A stretch of 64,000 bases of DNA from Winogradskyella psychrotolerans (GTDB lineage: Bacteria; Bacteroidota; Bacteroidia; Flavobacteriales; Flavobacteriaceae), in assembly GCF_018860545.1 (NCBI RefSeq), contig NZ_JAHKPN010000002.1:1-64000 (forward strand), given 5' to 3'. How positions within the stretch are numbered: the first letter of the stretch is position 1; every line of letters begins with the position of its first letter. The notes under the pieces were generated by a model that was given only the letters and a program-made list of their open reading frames with translations, searched no databases and had not been told where the DNA came from. A program made the translations under genes and the position numbers. Shown piece by piece: positions 52,301 through 61,100 of this stretch.

Positions 52301-54664
52301 ATGAAACAAATTCTACTACTGATAACCTACTTATTAGCATGTAACTCGTATGCTCAAAAACCAGCTTTCGACCCTGAAAGTTCAACTGGTCAATTATTTC
52401 AATATTCTGAATATGTCGATGTAGATAAAACGATCTACACAATAGAGGATATTTTAGCTAATGATCTATTAACCTATAAAAATTTAGAATCTGCTAACCA
52501 TGATTTTGGTTTTACTTCAGATAATTATTGGGTTCGATTTGCATTAAAAAACAGTTCGAATACAGATAAAACCTATTATTTTGAAACAGGTAGGCCAGTT
52601 ACTGATATTATCAATTTGTATGAGATAAATACAAATATAATAAAATATCAAAATGGAGATCAAAACGCGTTTGCTGCGCGTAATGTTGAACATAGACAAA
52701 TTGTTTTTAAATTAACGCTTCAAGCGCATAGTGAACAATTATATTTTATGGAAATATCTAGTGATGGAGAAGCTATAAACCTCCCACTTACGTTATATAA
52801 TGAGTCCTCATTTTTTATTTCAAACTACAAGCAGCAATTATTCTTAGGTCTTTTTTATGGTGTTCTGCTTTTAGCAGGTTTTATTTACCTCATTTTTTAT
52901 AATAGCTTAAAAAACAAAACCTTCTTATACTATGGTATTTATGTGTTTTCTATTGCCTTAATGCAAGCCGCTTTAGACGGTTTTATTTACCAATACGTAT
53001 TTCCAAATGGTGGATTCTTTAATAGTAGAATGGTACTAATTACAGCAATTTCATCTAATTTCTTTTTACTTAAATATTGCGAACATTTTTTAAAAACAAA
53101 CTTCAACTTACCACATTATAAAAAAGCATACAATGCTATTTATATCAGTTTAACAGTTTCATTTGTAATGATTTTTATTAGCCCAAAGGCTTTAGAACTC
53201 GCTTATCCAATTTGTAACCTAAACGGCTTATTTAGTTTAATACTTATTTTAACTACAGTGTTTACAATGTGGTATAAACGTATTTCTGTAGATATCTATT
53301 TCAGTCTAGGGGTAATGTTTTTAGTTGCAGGGTTACTTGGATTTGTAATGAATAATTTAGGCCTTTTACCAAGCAATTTCTATACATTAAATAGTTCTAA
53401 GTTTGGTTCAGGAATAGAAGTAGTTCTATTATCATTATCAATGACAAAACTTATAAAAAAATTAAGAAAAGATAATGAAAAAGCGCAAGCATTAGCACTA
53501 AAAAAGTCCGAAGAAATTAGTGAGCTTAAAACATATTTTATGTCTAATATTAGTCATGAATTGAGAACTCCTATAAATGCCATTATGGGAATGGCAGAAT
53601 CTGCACTTTCAGACAATAATAATATTAATGAGAATAAAGATAAATTTCAAATTATTAAAAATGCTTCATTGAGTTTACTGAGTAATGTAAATGATATTTT
53701 AGATTTTGAAAGAATAGAGAAAAATCAACTTCACCTAAATAAAGAAGAATTTAATCCAAAGTTAATTTTAAAAGAGATTAGTAATAATTGGAAGTTTGAA
53801 GCAAATAAAAAAGAATTAAATTATAGTTTTCAAATGGATTCTGAAATACCAACAAAAGTGAGTGGTGATCCAGAACGTTTTACTCAAATAATAAATAATG
53901 TATTAGCGAATGCTGTGAAATTCACAAATGAAGGTTATGTACATTTAAAGTTAAAGTGCTTAACACAGCCTAACGATATTTCACGATTTTATTTTCAAAT
54001 TTCGGACTCGGGTGTTGGCATGGACCAAGAAAGTAAAGCACATATTTTCGATAGTTTTAATCAAATGCGTTTAAATAACAAACGCCAATTTGGAGGAATC
54101 GGTCTTGGTCTTACTATTTCAAAACATTTAATTACTTTATTTAATGGGAAATTACAAGTTGAAAGTATTGCTAATAAAGGTACTGATGTCTTTATTGAAA
54201 TTCCGCTTAAAAAAGTCGTAAGTGCTTTATCTGACAAGAAATCTAATGTGATTAACACCACAGATTCACCTGTAGAAATCCTTGTAGTTGAAGATAATAA
54301 GCTTAATCAATTAGTAATGCAAAAGTTGTTGAGTAACTATCCCAATGCTAGCATTACAATTGCAGAAAATGGAAAACAAGCGATTGTAGCACTTAAAACT
54401 AAAGCTTACAACCTTGTGTTAATGGATTTACAAATGCCTATTATGAATGGTTACGAAGCAACTGCGATCATAAGAAGTGGCGACTTAGGCGAGTTAAATA
54501 ATAACATCCCTATAATTGCCGTTACTGCAGATGCTACAGATGCAACAAAGCAGCGTGTTTTACGATTAGGCATGAACGATTATATGACTAAACCTGTGAA
54601 GAAAGAGTTACTTTTTGAAAAAATGAATGCGTGTATTAATACACATAATCTAAACGTCGCTTAA
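52301..54664 (+). CDS. Hybrid sensor histidine kinase / response regulator (7TMR-DISM)
   Basis: 787 aa. Signal peptide, an extracellular 7TMR-DISM sensing domain (about 30-170; NYWVRFALKNSSN), seven membrane helices (about 180-385), a short coiled coil, then the kinase: H-box SNISHELRTPINAIMG (His near 418), N-box NNVLANAVKF, G-boxes DSGVGM and GGIGLGLTIS. A receiver domain follows (about 655-780), with the acceptor Asp in NLVLMDLQMPIMNGYEA, and TADAT and TKPVKKE. Signal unknown; a separate output regulator is not adjacent. Confidence 0.93.
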   Translation: MKQILLLITYLLACNSYAQKPAFDPESSTGQLFQYSEYVDVDKTIYTIEDILANDLLTYKNLESANHDFGFTSDNYWVRFALKNSSNTDKTYYFETGRPVTDIINLYEINTNIIKYQNGDQNAFAARNVEHRQIVFKLTLQAHSEQLYFMEISSDGEAINLPLTLYNESSFFISNYKQQLFLGLFYGVLLLAGFIYLIFYNSLKNKTFLYYGIYVFSIALMQAALDGFIYQYVFPNGGFFNSRMVLITAISSNFFLLKYCEHFLKTNFNLPHYKKAYNAIYISLTVSFVMIFISPKALELAYPICNLNGLFSLILILTTVFTMWYKRISVDIYFSLGVMFLVAGLLGFVMNNLGLLPSNFYTLNSSKFGSGIEVVLLSLSMTKLIKKLRKDNEKAQALALKKSEEISELKTYFMSNISHELRTPINAIMGMAESALSDNNNINENKDKFQIIKNASLSLLSNVNDILDFERIEKNQLHLNKEEFNPKLILKEISNNWKFEANKKELNYSFQMDSEIPTKVSGDPERFTQIINNVLANAVKFTNEGYVHLKLKCLTQPNDISRFYFQISDSGVGMDQESKAHIFDSFNQMRLNNKRQFGGIGLGLTISKHLITLFNGKLQVESIANKGTDVFIEIPLKKVVSALSDKKSNVINTTDSPVEILVVEDNKLNQLVMQKLLSNYPNASITIAENGKQAIVALKTKAYNLVLMDLQMPIMNGYEATAIIRSGDLGELNNNIPIIAVTADATDATKQRVLRLGMNDYMTKPVKKELLFEKMNACINTHNLNVA

Positions 54665-54670
54665 AAAGCT

Positions 54671-55510
54671 TTATTTTAAAAATGATACTATCAAATCACA
54701 AACCTCATACAGTTCATTTGAAAGCTCATTTTTATGCCAAGGATGTTTAGTATTAAAAACATGATCTGCATCGTCAACTATCTTAAATTCACTGTTAGGA
54801 TTCCATGTATGTAAAGCTTCGGCCTCACTAATCTTCACAGAAGTATCTTTAGAACCATGTATAATTAAATGTGGAATGGTTAACCGTTTTTCTGCCGATG
54901 CAATATGAAGCCGATTTTCATTGGCTTTAAAATCTTCGTAAAACTGATAGTAATGTGGCATTTGTTGTTTCGTTCTGCCATTTACAACATACTTAACACC
55001 ATCTTCTTTCCACTGTTTAATTTCATTTTCTGTACCGAATCGATTTCCAAAATCACTTACACTTGCTAAAGTAATAAGTTTTGTAATCCGTGGGTCTTCA
55101 GAAGCTTTAAGAATAGTTATGCCACCACCTCGACTGTGACCAATTAAACATATCTTGTTGCTGTTTATATTTGAATTTGATTCAAAACGATTTTGAGCCC
55201 AAGTAATAACGTCTTCTAAATCATCCAATTCTTTGGTATAATTATTATGTCCAAAAGCCTCCAAATCTGGAAAATCAATCGGGTTTTCCATAGTGCCACC
55301 GTTATGCGAAAAGTTGAATTTAATGACACAAAATCCAGCTGCTGCAATATGTTCTGCCATTAAGTTCCAAGCACCCCAATCTTTGTAGCCCTTATAGCCA
55401 TGACAAAATATAACGATGGGCTGATTGGTTTTCAATTCATCATAAAACACATCAATTAAGATGGGCTTTTTACCGTCTCTTTCTAAAATTATGTTTTTAT
55501 CAATTATCAT
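54671..55510 (-). CDS. Alpha/beta hydrolase
   Basis: 279 aa. Nucleophile elbow GHSRGGG, HGSKDTSV with the acid, and DDADHVF with the His give a full triad; FCHGYKGYKDWG marks the oxyanion loop. The start overlaps the stop of the AddB-like gene (TAATG), so the two are coupled. Substrate unknown. Confidence 0.9.
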   Translation of the reverse strand: MIIDKNIILERDGKKPILIDVFYDELKTNQPIVIFCHGYKGYKDWGAWNLMAEHIAAAGFCVIKFNFSHNGGTMENPIDFPDLEAFGHNNYTKELDDLEDVITWAQNRFESNSNINSNKICLIGHSRGGGITILKASEDPRITKLITLASVSDFGNRFGTENEIKQWKEDGVKYVVNGRTKQQMPHYYQFYEDFKANENRLHIASAEKRLTIPHLIIHGSKDTSVKISEAEALHTWNPNSEFKIVDDADHVFNTKHPWHKNELSNELYEVCDLIVSFLK

Positions 55511-58272
55511 TAGTCGAGTTCTTTTTCAATAAAATTAAGCTTTGGATTACAGATTTCTGTAATCAATTTTTTGAGTTCTATTTCAAAATTATCTAAAGTT
55601 TCATTGGTGATCAATTGATCTTTTGTTCTGGAATGTGATGATGGTTTTTTACCAAATTTTAAAAAGCCTTCATTTAGATTTTTAAATGAAATAATTCCGG
55701 CTTCTATCGGCAATTGTATGCGGTTATTTTGTCGCATCATATACGCGTAACATAAAATCTGAAAAGGCTTACTGTACTTAATGTAGTCGGTAGTGATATC
55801 TTCCCAATCGACTATTTCAACCTTATTCTGTTCGACTTTGCCAGACTTATAATCTATAACGCGCACCACACCATCAAACATATCAACTCTATCTACTTTA
55901 CCTTTTAGTTTAATCGGAAAATCTAATCCGTCTATGGCAATATCTATTCTTTCATCTGATTCTATTGATAAAATTTTTATTTCATGACCCTGATTAAGGC
56001 TTTCTATTTCTAAATTTAAGAAATTTGAAATATAACGCTGGGCAATTTCAAAAATGATGAGATTTTTTCCACTCGAAAAACCTCCTTTATTATAGAGGTC
56101 TTCAAAATGTTTAGTTACCATTGCCTTCGTACGGTTTTTAAAATCTTTAAGATGTTCAACAGTTAAAAAAACACCTTCCAAAGGTTTATAAAAATCCTCT
56201 AAGGAATTATGAATAACGGAACCTAAGGTATTGGCTGCAATATTTTCCTCAACCTCTTCAAACGCTTTGATCCCTAATATTTTTTCATAATAAAAATCTA
56301 TCGGGTTTCTAATGTAATTGGTTAAGGACGATGGCGAATACCCTTTGCCAGACATAACTTTTATTTGTTCAATAACCGAAGGTGTTTTAATTATTTCGGT
56401 TAGCTTTTGTTCTATAATTGGAACATTGGGAGATACAACAGTTGTTCTTATATTATGAATACCTTCCACTTCTAATTGCGTTAAAAACCGACTTTTTTCT
56501 CCTCCTTTTAAAGCATCTATTTCGGTGTTGTATAAAATGTATACGTTTTTGGCGCGTTGTAAAAGCCTATAAAAGTGATAGGTATAAACCGCATCTTTAT
56601 CTTTAAACGTCGGGAGATTGTTTTCAATTTTAACATCGAAAGGTATAAAAGAATTGTTCGTCTTTCCTGATGGCAGAATACCTTCATTTACAGAACTAAT
56701 AATAACGGTTTCAAAATCTAAAACACGTGATTCTAGCATACCCATGATTTGAAGACCTTCTAGTGGTTCACCTTTAAAATCTAAAGTTTCAGAACTCAAT
56801 AATTCTTTGTAAATGGACTGTAAGGCTACAATGGAGCGAAGGTATTTGTAGGTGCTATTTAATTCTGATAATTGATTAAATAAGGTATTAAAACGAAATA
56901 AATATTCTAACTCTAAACTATGCTCTTGTTTGTTGCTATCATAATTCATTTTCATTTTTAAAATCAATTCAGCACAATGTTTCAACGCTACTTCTGTATG
57001 ATCTTTCCAAGACGCAAACAATAATGCAACAAGCGATTTATGAGAAGGAGCAAGGTCTTGAAGTTCATTTTCAGTGATATAAACTAGATTATGTTTTTGT
57101 ATGTACGCTACGACATCACTCGAGATATTATTAGTTTCTTCTGTATCAAACAAAGGAAAAACAGAAGGATGAGATAACAGACCAATGACATCTTTATAGT
57201 AGAATTTTTCAGGATTATTTTTATGAATATTAAATAGCTGTTCAAAAAACGACGCTAAGGGCACAAACTGTAATGGCAATCCCATAGTGACATTCAGCTT
57301 AGTGATATGATTAGGAATTGAATTTAAAACTGGAAGTAATAAATGCTCTTCACCTAAAACAACGGCTATACTAGATAAGTTCGTCTCCTTTTCTGTTAAT
57401 TCCTCTAAGAGTTGACCAATGTACTTAGCTTGTCCGACTAATTTAGGGATTCCTATAGCCTGAATATTTTTTGGTTCACCGTAATGAGTTGTCACCCAAT
57501 TAAACGGATGGGTTTGAAAGTAATTCCATTGTTTTCTATGCTGCCTTGTAAACCAGCCAGAATCATGTACATTATCATCAATAAATGCTTTATCAATATC
57601 CCAATAGATGTGGGCTAAATTATTTTTTAATAAGCCCTGAATGATTTGGGATTCAGCTGTATTTAAGGCATTAAATCCTAAGAAAATATGCGTCTTACCG
57701 TTACAGTTATCTATATAAGACTCTAAGTTATCTACAGCCTCTCTATAAATCAAACCTTGGTAACCTTGCTTAGATTGAATTAAGCGCTCTGTAAACGATG
57801 AATAATAATTTTTAAGCTGTTTCCAGAACTTTAAATGATTTTTAATAAGTTCTGTTTGATTGGGATCTAACGACCAATGATGAAGCTCTTTTATGGCACT
57901 TAAGTAATCAAATATATGCTCTTGCGGTATGAGATAGCGATCAATCTCATTAAAGTCTTGCAATAAGATTTGAGCCCACTTAGAAAATGATTCAAAGGGT
58001 TCCTGTTCGTCTTCATTAGTTAACGCTTTATACGTTTCGTAAAGCCTAAATAATAAATCTGTATTGGGTAAATTTTGAAGGCCTGATAATTCTTCAACAA
58101 ATTCCTCACTACTGAGTATCTGAGGTGCAAATATAGGTTGGTCTATTAATGTAGAAAGGTGGTGCTTAAGAAAAACACCAGCACGTTTACTTGGGAGAAT
58201 AAAATGTAAATCTTCTAGTTTTAAGCCTTTGTTTTGAAGATCTACGAGAACCGATTTTATAAAACTTATCAT
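55510..58272 (-). CDS. AddB/PD-(D/E)XK nuclease-type protein
   Basis: 920 aa. The N-terminal two thirds resemble an inactivated UvrD-like helicase fold (ILPSKRAGVFLKHHL, LGFNALN, FETVIISSVNEGILPSG). The C-terminal RecB-type nuclease has YSPSSLTNYIRNPIDFYY, GSVIHNSLEDFY and the catalytic VRVIDYKSGKVE. This is the architecture of the AddB subunit of Bacteroidota AddAB. The partner AddA-like gene is 2.8 kb further on the same strand. Joint role: end resection and recombination. Confidence 0.85.
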   Translation of the reverse strand: MISFIKSVLVDLQNKGLKLEDLHFILPSKRAGVFLKHHLSTLIDQPIFAPQILSSEEFVEELSGLQNLPNTDLLFRLYETYKALTNEDEQEPFESFSKWAQILLQDFNEIDRYLIPQEHIFDYLSAIKELHHWSLDPNQTELIKNHLKFWKQLKNYYSSFTERLIQSKQGYQGLIYREAVDNLESYIDNCNGKTHIFLGFNALNTAESQIIQGLLKNNLAHIYWDIDKAFIDDNVHDSGWFTRQHRKQWNYFQTHPFNWVTTHYGEPKNIQAIGIPKLVGQAKYIGQLLEELTEKETNLSSIAVVLGEEHLLLPVLNSIPNHITKLNVTMGLPLQFVPLASFFEQLFNIHKNNPEKFYYKDVIGLLSHPSVFPLFDTEETNNISSDVVAYIQKHNLVYITENELQDLAPSHKSLVALLFASWKDHTEVALKHCAELILKMKMNYDSNKQEHSLELEYLFRFNTLFNQLSELNSTYKYLRSIVALQSIYKELLSSETLDFKGEPLEGLQIMGMLESRVLDFETVIISSVNEGILPSGKTNNSFIPFDVKIENNLPTFKDKDAVYTYHFYRLLQRAKNVYILYNTEIDALKGGEKSRFLTQLEVEGIHNIRTTVVSPNVPIIEQKLTEIIKTPSVIEQIKVMSGKGYSPSSLTNYIRNPIDFYYEKILGIKAFEEVEENIAANTLGSVIHNSLEDFYKPLEGVFLTVEHLKDFKNRTKAMVTKHFEDLYNKGGFSSGKNLIIFEIAQRYISNFLNLEIESLNQGHEIKILSIESDERIDIAIDGLDFPIKLKGKVDRVDMFDGVVRVIDYKSGKVEQNKVEIVDWEDITTDYIKYSKPFQILCYAYMMRQNNRIQLPIEAGIISFKNLNEGFLKFGKKPSSHSRTKDQLITNETLDNFEIELKKLITEICNPKLNFIEKELD

Positions 58273-58285
58273 TCTATAAAAATAA

Positions 58286-58315
58286 AAAACGCCCCGAATA
58301 TCGGAGCGTTTTTTT
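58286..58315. terminator. Terminator of the P60-type OmpA gene
   Basis: AAAACGC (58286-58292) pairs with 58306-58312, with inner CCGA/TCGG; T and A runs on both sides. Confidence 0.78.
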
Positions 58316-58333
58316 AATATATTTTAGATGTGA

Positions 58334-59731
58334 TTAGTTTTTCAACTTCACCTCTACACGTCTGTTTTCTTTTTTACCAGCTCTTGTACTGTTACTAGCG
58401 ATAGGATTTGACTCACCGAAACCAGCAGCTGTTAATCTGTCTGCACTAATTCCATTAGCGATTAAATAATCTCTAACTGCATTTGCACGTCTTTCAGATA
58501 ATGCTTGGTTCATTGATTTAGATCCATCAGAATCAGTATGACCTTCTAAAGAGAAGTTAGCCTGTGGGTATTCTTTAAAGATTGACACCATAGATTGTAA
58601 TACTTGATCAGTTTGTTTCTGGAAAGTTGCCTTACCTGAGTTAAATAAGATTGATCTAGCATATTCGTTTAAAGTTTCCATAACAGGAGCTGTTGGCTTA
58701 ACTTCAGGACAACCATTGTTTGCCGCAGTACCAACTTCGTTAGGACATTTATCATCTTTGTCTAATATACCATCACCATCAGTATCTGGCCAAGGACATC
58801 CACTGTTTGCAGCAGGACCTGCTTCGTTAGGACAGTTATCGCTTGAATCAGCAACACCATCACCATCAGCATCTGGACAACCAGCTAAAGTTTTTAAACC
58901 CGCAACATCAGGACAGTTATCATCTTTATCCATTACACCGTCACCATCAGAATCAGGACAACCGTTAAATTCAGCTAAACCAGCCGTATTAGGACAATCA
59001 TCTTTTGAATCTTGGATACCATCGTTATCAGAATCTGGACAACCATTGAAGATCTCTAAACCAGCTTCTTCAGGACAAGCATCATCTTGATCGTATATAC
59101 CATCTCCGTCAGTATCAGTACCACCAAACTTGAAAGTAACACCTATTGAATGTTGAAAGTGTGTTGGCAAGTAATCTTCGAAAGAATGCTTATAAGTAGA
59201 TTGAATATCTAATCCTAACTTTTCAGTGAACCAAACTTTAAAACCTAAAGTTCCGTTTACAGTTCCAGCTCCGATGTCATCAACCCAAGTATAACCACCA
59301 CCAACACCTAAATAAGGGTCAAATGTTTTAGAGTTAATGATGTCCATAAAGCTATAAGAAACTCTACCATCTAAACCGTAATACGTTAAATCATCAACTT
59401 TGTTAGTTGATTCTTCACCTGTCATAGGATCAAAATTAGAACCAAATTTATCTATTCTGTTAAGAGAACCTTTTGCAGTAAATATAAAACCGTCACTAAG
59501 GTATCTAGATACAGAAAGTGTTGAAACTGAAGGAAGGATATTCCAATGATCTGATACATTGAAGTATTCGTCAAAATACTCTCCTTGAGGTGTGTCTTCT
59601 CCTACTGGGTAAAAGTCAACTGCGTTGGCTCCAAAACCAAGGGCCCATGGATTGTTCTTGTCTTGTGCATTAGATGTGCTAAAACTTGCGATAAGCACTG
59701 CGACAAAAAATAATCTGCTAAGATTTTTCAT
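58334..59731 (-). CDS. OmpA-family major outer membrane protein with TSP3 repeats
   Basis: 465 aa. Signal peptide (to SNAQD), an 8-stranded barrel (about 25-205; YYGLDGRVSYSFMD, TLGFKVWFTEKLGLD, HSIGVTFKFGG), five or six thrombospondin type 3 Ca-binding repeats (DTDGDGIYDQDDACP, DSDNDGIQDSKDDCP, DSDGDGVMDKDDNCP and others) and an OmpA_C domain (ILFNSGKATFQ, LEGHTDSDGSKSMNQALSERR). Resembles the abundant flavobacterial P60 porin-like protein. A consensus promoter precedes it, in line with high expression. Confidence 0.9.
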   Translation of the reverse strand: MKNLSRLFFVAVLIASFSTSNAQDKNNPWALGFGANAVDFYPVGEDTPQGEYFDEYFNVSDHWNILPSVSTLSVSRYLSDGFIFTAKGSLNRIDKFGSNFDPMTGEESTNKVDDLTYYGLDGRVSYSFMDIINSKTFDPYLGVGGGYTWVDDIGAGTVNGTLGFKVWFTEKLGLDIQSTYKHSFEDYLPTHFQHSIGVTFKFGGTDTDGDGIYDQDDACPEEAGLEIFNGCPDSDNDGIQDSKDDCPNTAGLAEFNGCPDSDGDGVMDKDDNCPDVAGLKTLAGCPDADGDGVADSSDNCPNEAGPAANSGCPWPDTDGDGILDKDDKCPNEVGTAANNGCPEVKPTAPVMETLNEYARSILFNSGKATFQKQTDQVLQSMVSIFKEYPQANFSLEGHTDSDGSKSMNQALSERRANAVRDYLIANGISADRLTAAGFGESNPIASNSTRAGKKENRRVEVKLKN

Positions 59732-59767
59732 ATTCTAATTAATTTTAATTTTAAGTGTTAATTGTGG

Positions 59768-59798
59768 CAAAAATAAGATGTTAAATTTTATTAACAAA
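59768..59798 (-). promoter_or_regulatory. Consensus promoter of the P60-type OmpA gene
   Basis: On the minus strand TTTG (59795-59798), a 19-nt spacer, TATTTTTG (59768-59775): full match to the Bacteroidota housekeeping promoter, 37 bp before the ATG. Confidence 0.7.
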
Positions 59799-59865
59799 GA
59801 CAAATATATAAAAATATTGGGAAATTGCCCTAAAATAGAGCGATTGAGTTAAATTTATAACGGTT

Positions 59866-61059
59866 TCAGATAACATTTAGTTCTTTCCCAACTTTGATAA
59901 AGGCAGCTATGGCTTTATCAAGTTGGCTTTGATCGTGAGCAGCAGAGAGTTGCACTCTAATTCGGGCTTTATCTTTAGGCACCACAGGGAAGAAAAATCC
60001 TATCACATAAATCCCTTCTTCTAAGAGCTTATTCGCCATGGTTTGAGATAGTTTGGCATCATACAACATCACAGGTACAATAGCAGAGTCGCCATCCACA
60101 ATATCAAACCCGGCTTCCTTCATACCTTTTTTGAAGTATTTAGTGTTCCAATCTACTTTATCTCTTAAGCTTGTGTCATTTTTGAGCATATCAAACACTT
60201 TTATTGAGGCCCCAACGATTGCAGGTGCTAAAGAGTTAGAGAACAAATAAGGTCTGGAACGTTGACGCAACAATTCAACAATCTCTTTTTTAGCCGTAGT
60301 GTAACCTCCCATGGCACCACCTAAGGCCTTTCCTAAAGTTCCGGTAATGATATCTATTCTTCCAAGAACACCTTTTTCTTCAAGGGTTCCAATACCTGTT
60401 TCCCCTATAAATCCTGTGGCATGACATTCATCAATCATCACCATAGCATCATATTTATCTGCCAAATCACAGATTTCATCTAAAGGGGCAACTAAACCAT
60501 CCATAGAAAACACACCATCAGTTACTATGATTTTATAACGCGCTCCATTGGCATTGGCTTCAATTAATTGTGTTTCCAAATCTGCCATGTCATTATTTTG
60601 GTAACGATATCTTGCCGCTTTACATAGACGTACTCCATCGATTATTGAAGCGTGATTTAGAGAATCTGAAATGATCGCATCTTCTTTGGTTAATAGCGGT
60701 TCAAAAACACCTCCATTCGCATCAAAAGCAGCTGCATATAGGATGGTATCTTCCGTTCCGTAGAAATCAGCAATTTTTTGTTCTAGTTCTTTATGAATAT
60801 CCTGCGTACCGCATATAAAACGGACCGAAGACATCCCAAAACCATGTGTATCCATTGTGTCTTTTGCTGCTTGAATAACATCGGGATGCGAGGATAACCC
60901 CAAATAATTATTAGCACAGAAGTTTAAAACTTTCTGACCCGTATTAAGGGTTATTTCTGCCCCTTGAGGTGATGTTATAATGCGTTCTTCTTTAAAAAGT
61001 CCAGCGTCTTTTATCGCTTCTATTTCTTGTTGTAAATGATTTTTTATATCTCCGTACAT
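59866..61059 (-). CDS. kbl: Glycine C-acetyltransferase (2-amino-3-ketobutyrate CoA ligase)
   Basis: 397-aa PLP enzyme of threonine breakdown. [40 protein letters not shown] and the PLP lysine in [10 protein letters not shown] are intact. Length and motifs fit Kbl better than 8-amino-7-oxononanoate synthase. No tdh beside it. TATCTTTG on the coding strand (61083-61090) is a fair -7 box. Confidence 0.92.
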   Translation of the reverse strand: MYGDIKNHLQQEIEAIKDAGLFKEERIITSPQGAEITLNTGQKVLNFCANNYLGLSSHPDVIQAAKDTMDTHGFGMSSVRFICGTQDIHKELEQKIADFYGTEDTILYAAAFDANGGVFEPLLTKEDAIISDSLNHASIIDGVRLCKAARYRYQNNDMADLETQLIEANANGARYKIIVTDGVFSMDGLVAPLDEICDLADKYDAMVMIDECHATGFIGETGIGTLEEKGVLGRIDIITGTLGKALGGAMGGYTTAKKEIVELLRQRSRPYLFSNSLAPAIVGASIKVFDMLKNDTSLRDKVDWNTKYFKKGMKEAGFDIVDGDSAIVPVMLYDAKLSQTMANKLLEEGIYVIGFFFPVVPKDKARIRVQLSAAHDQSQLDKAIAAFIKVGKELNVI

Positions 61060-61100
61060 TGTGTTTGGTTTTGAATATGAAACAAAGATACTATGAAAAA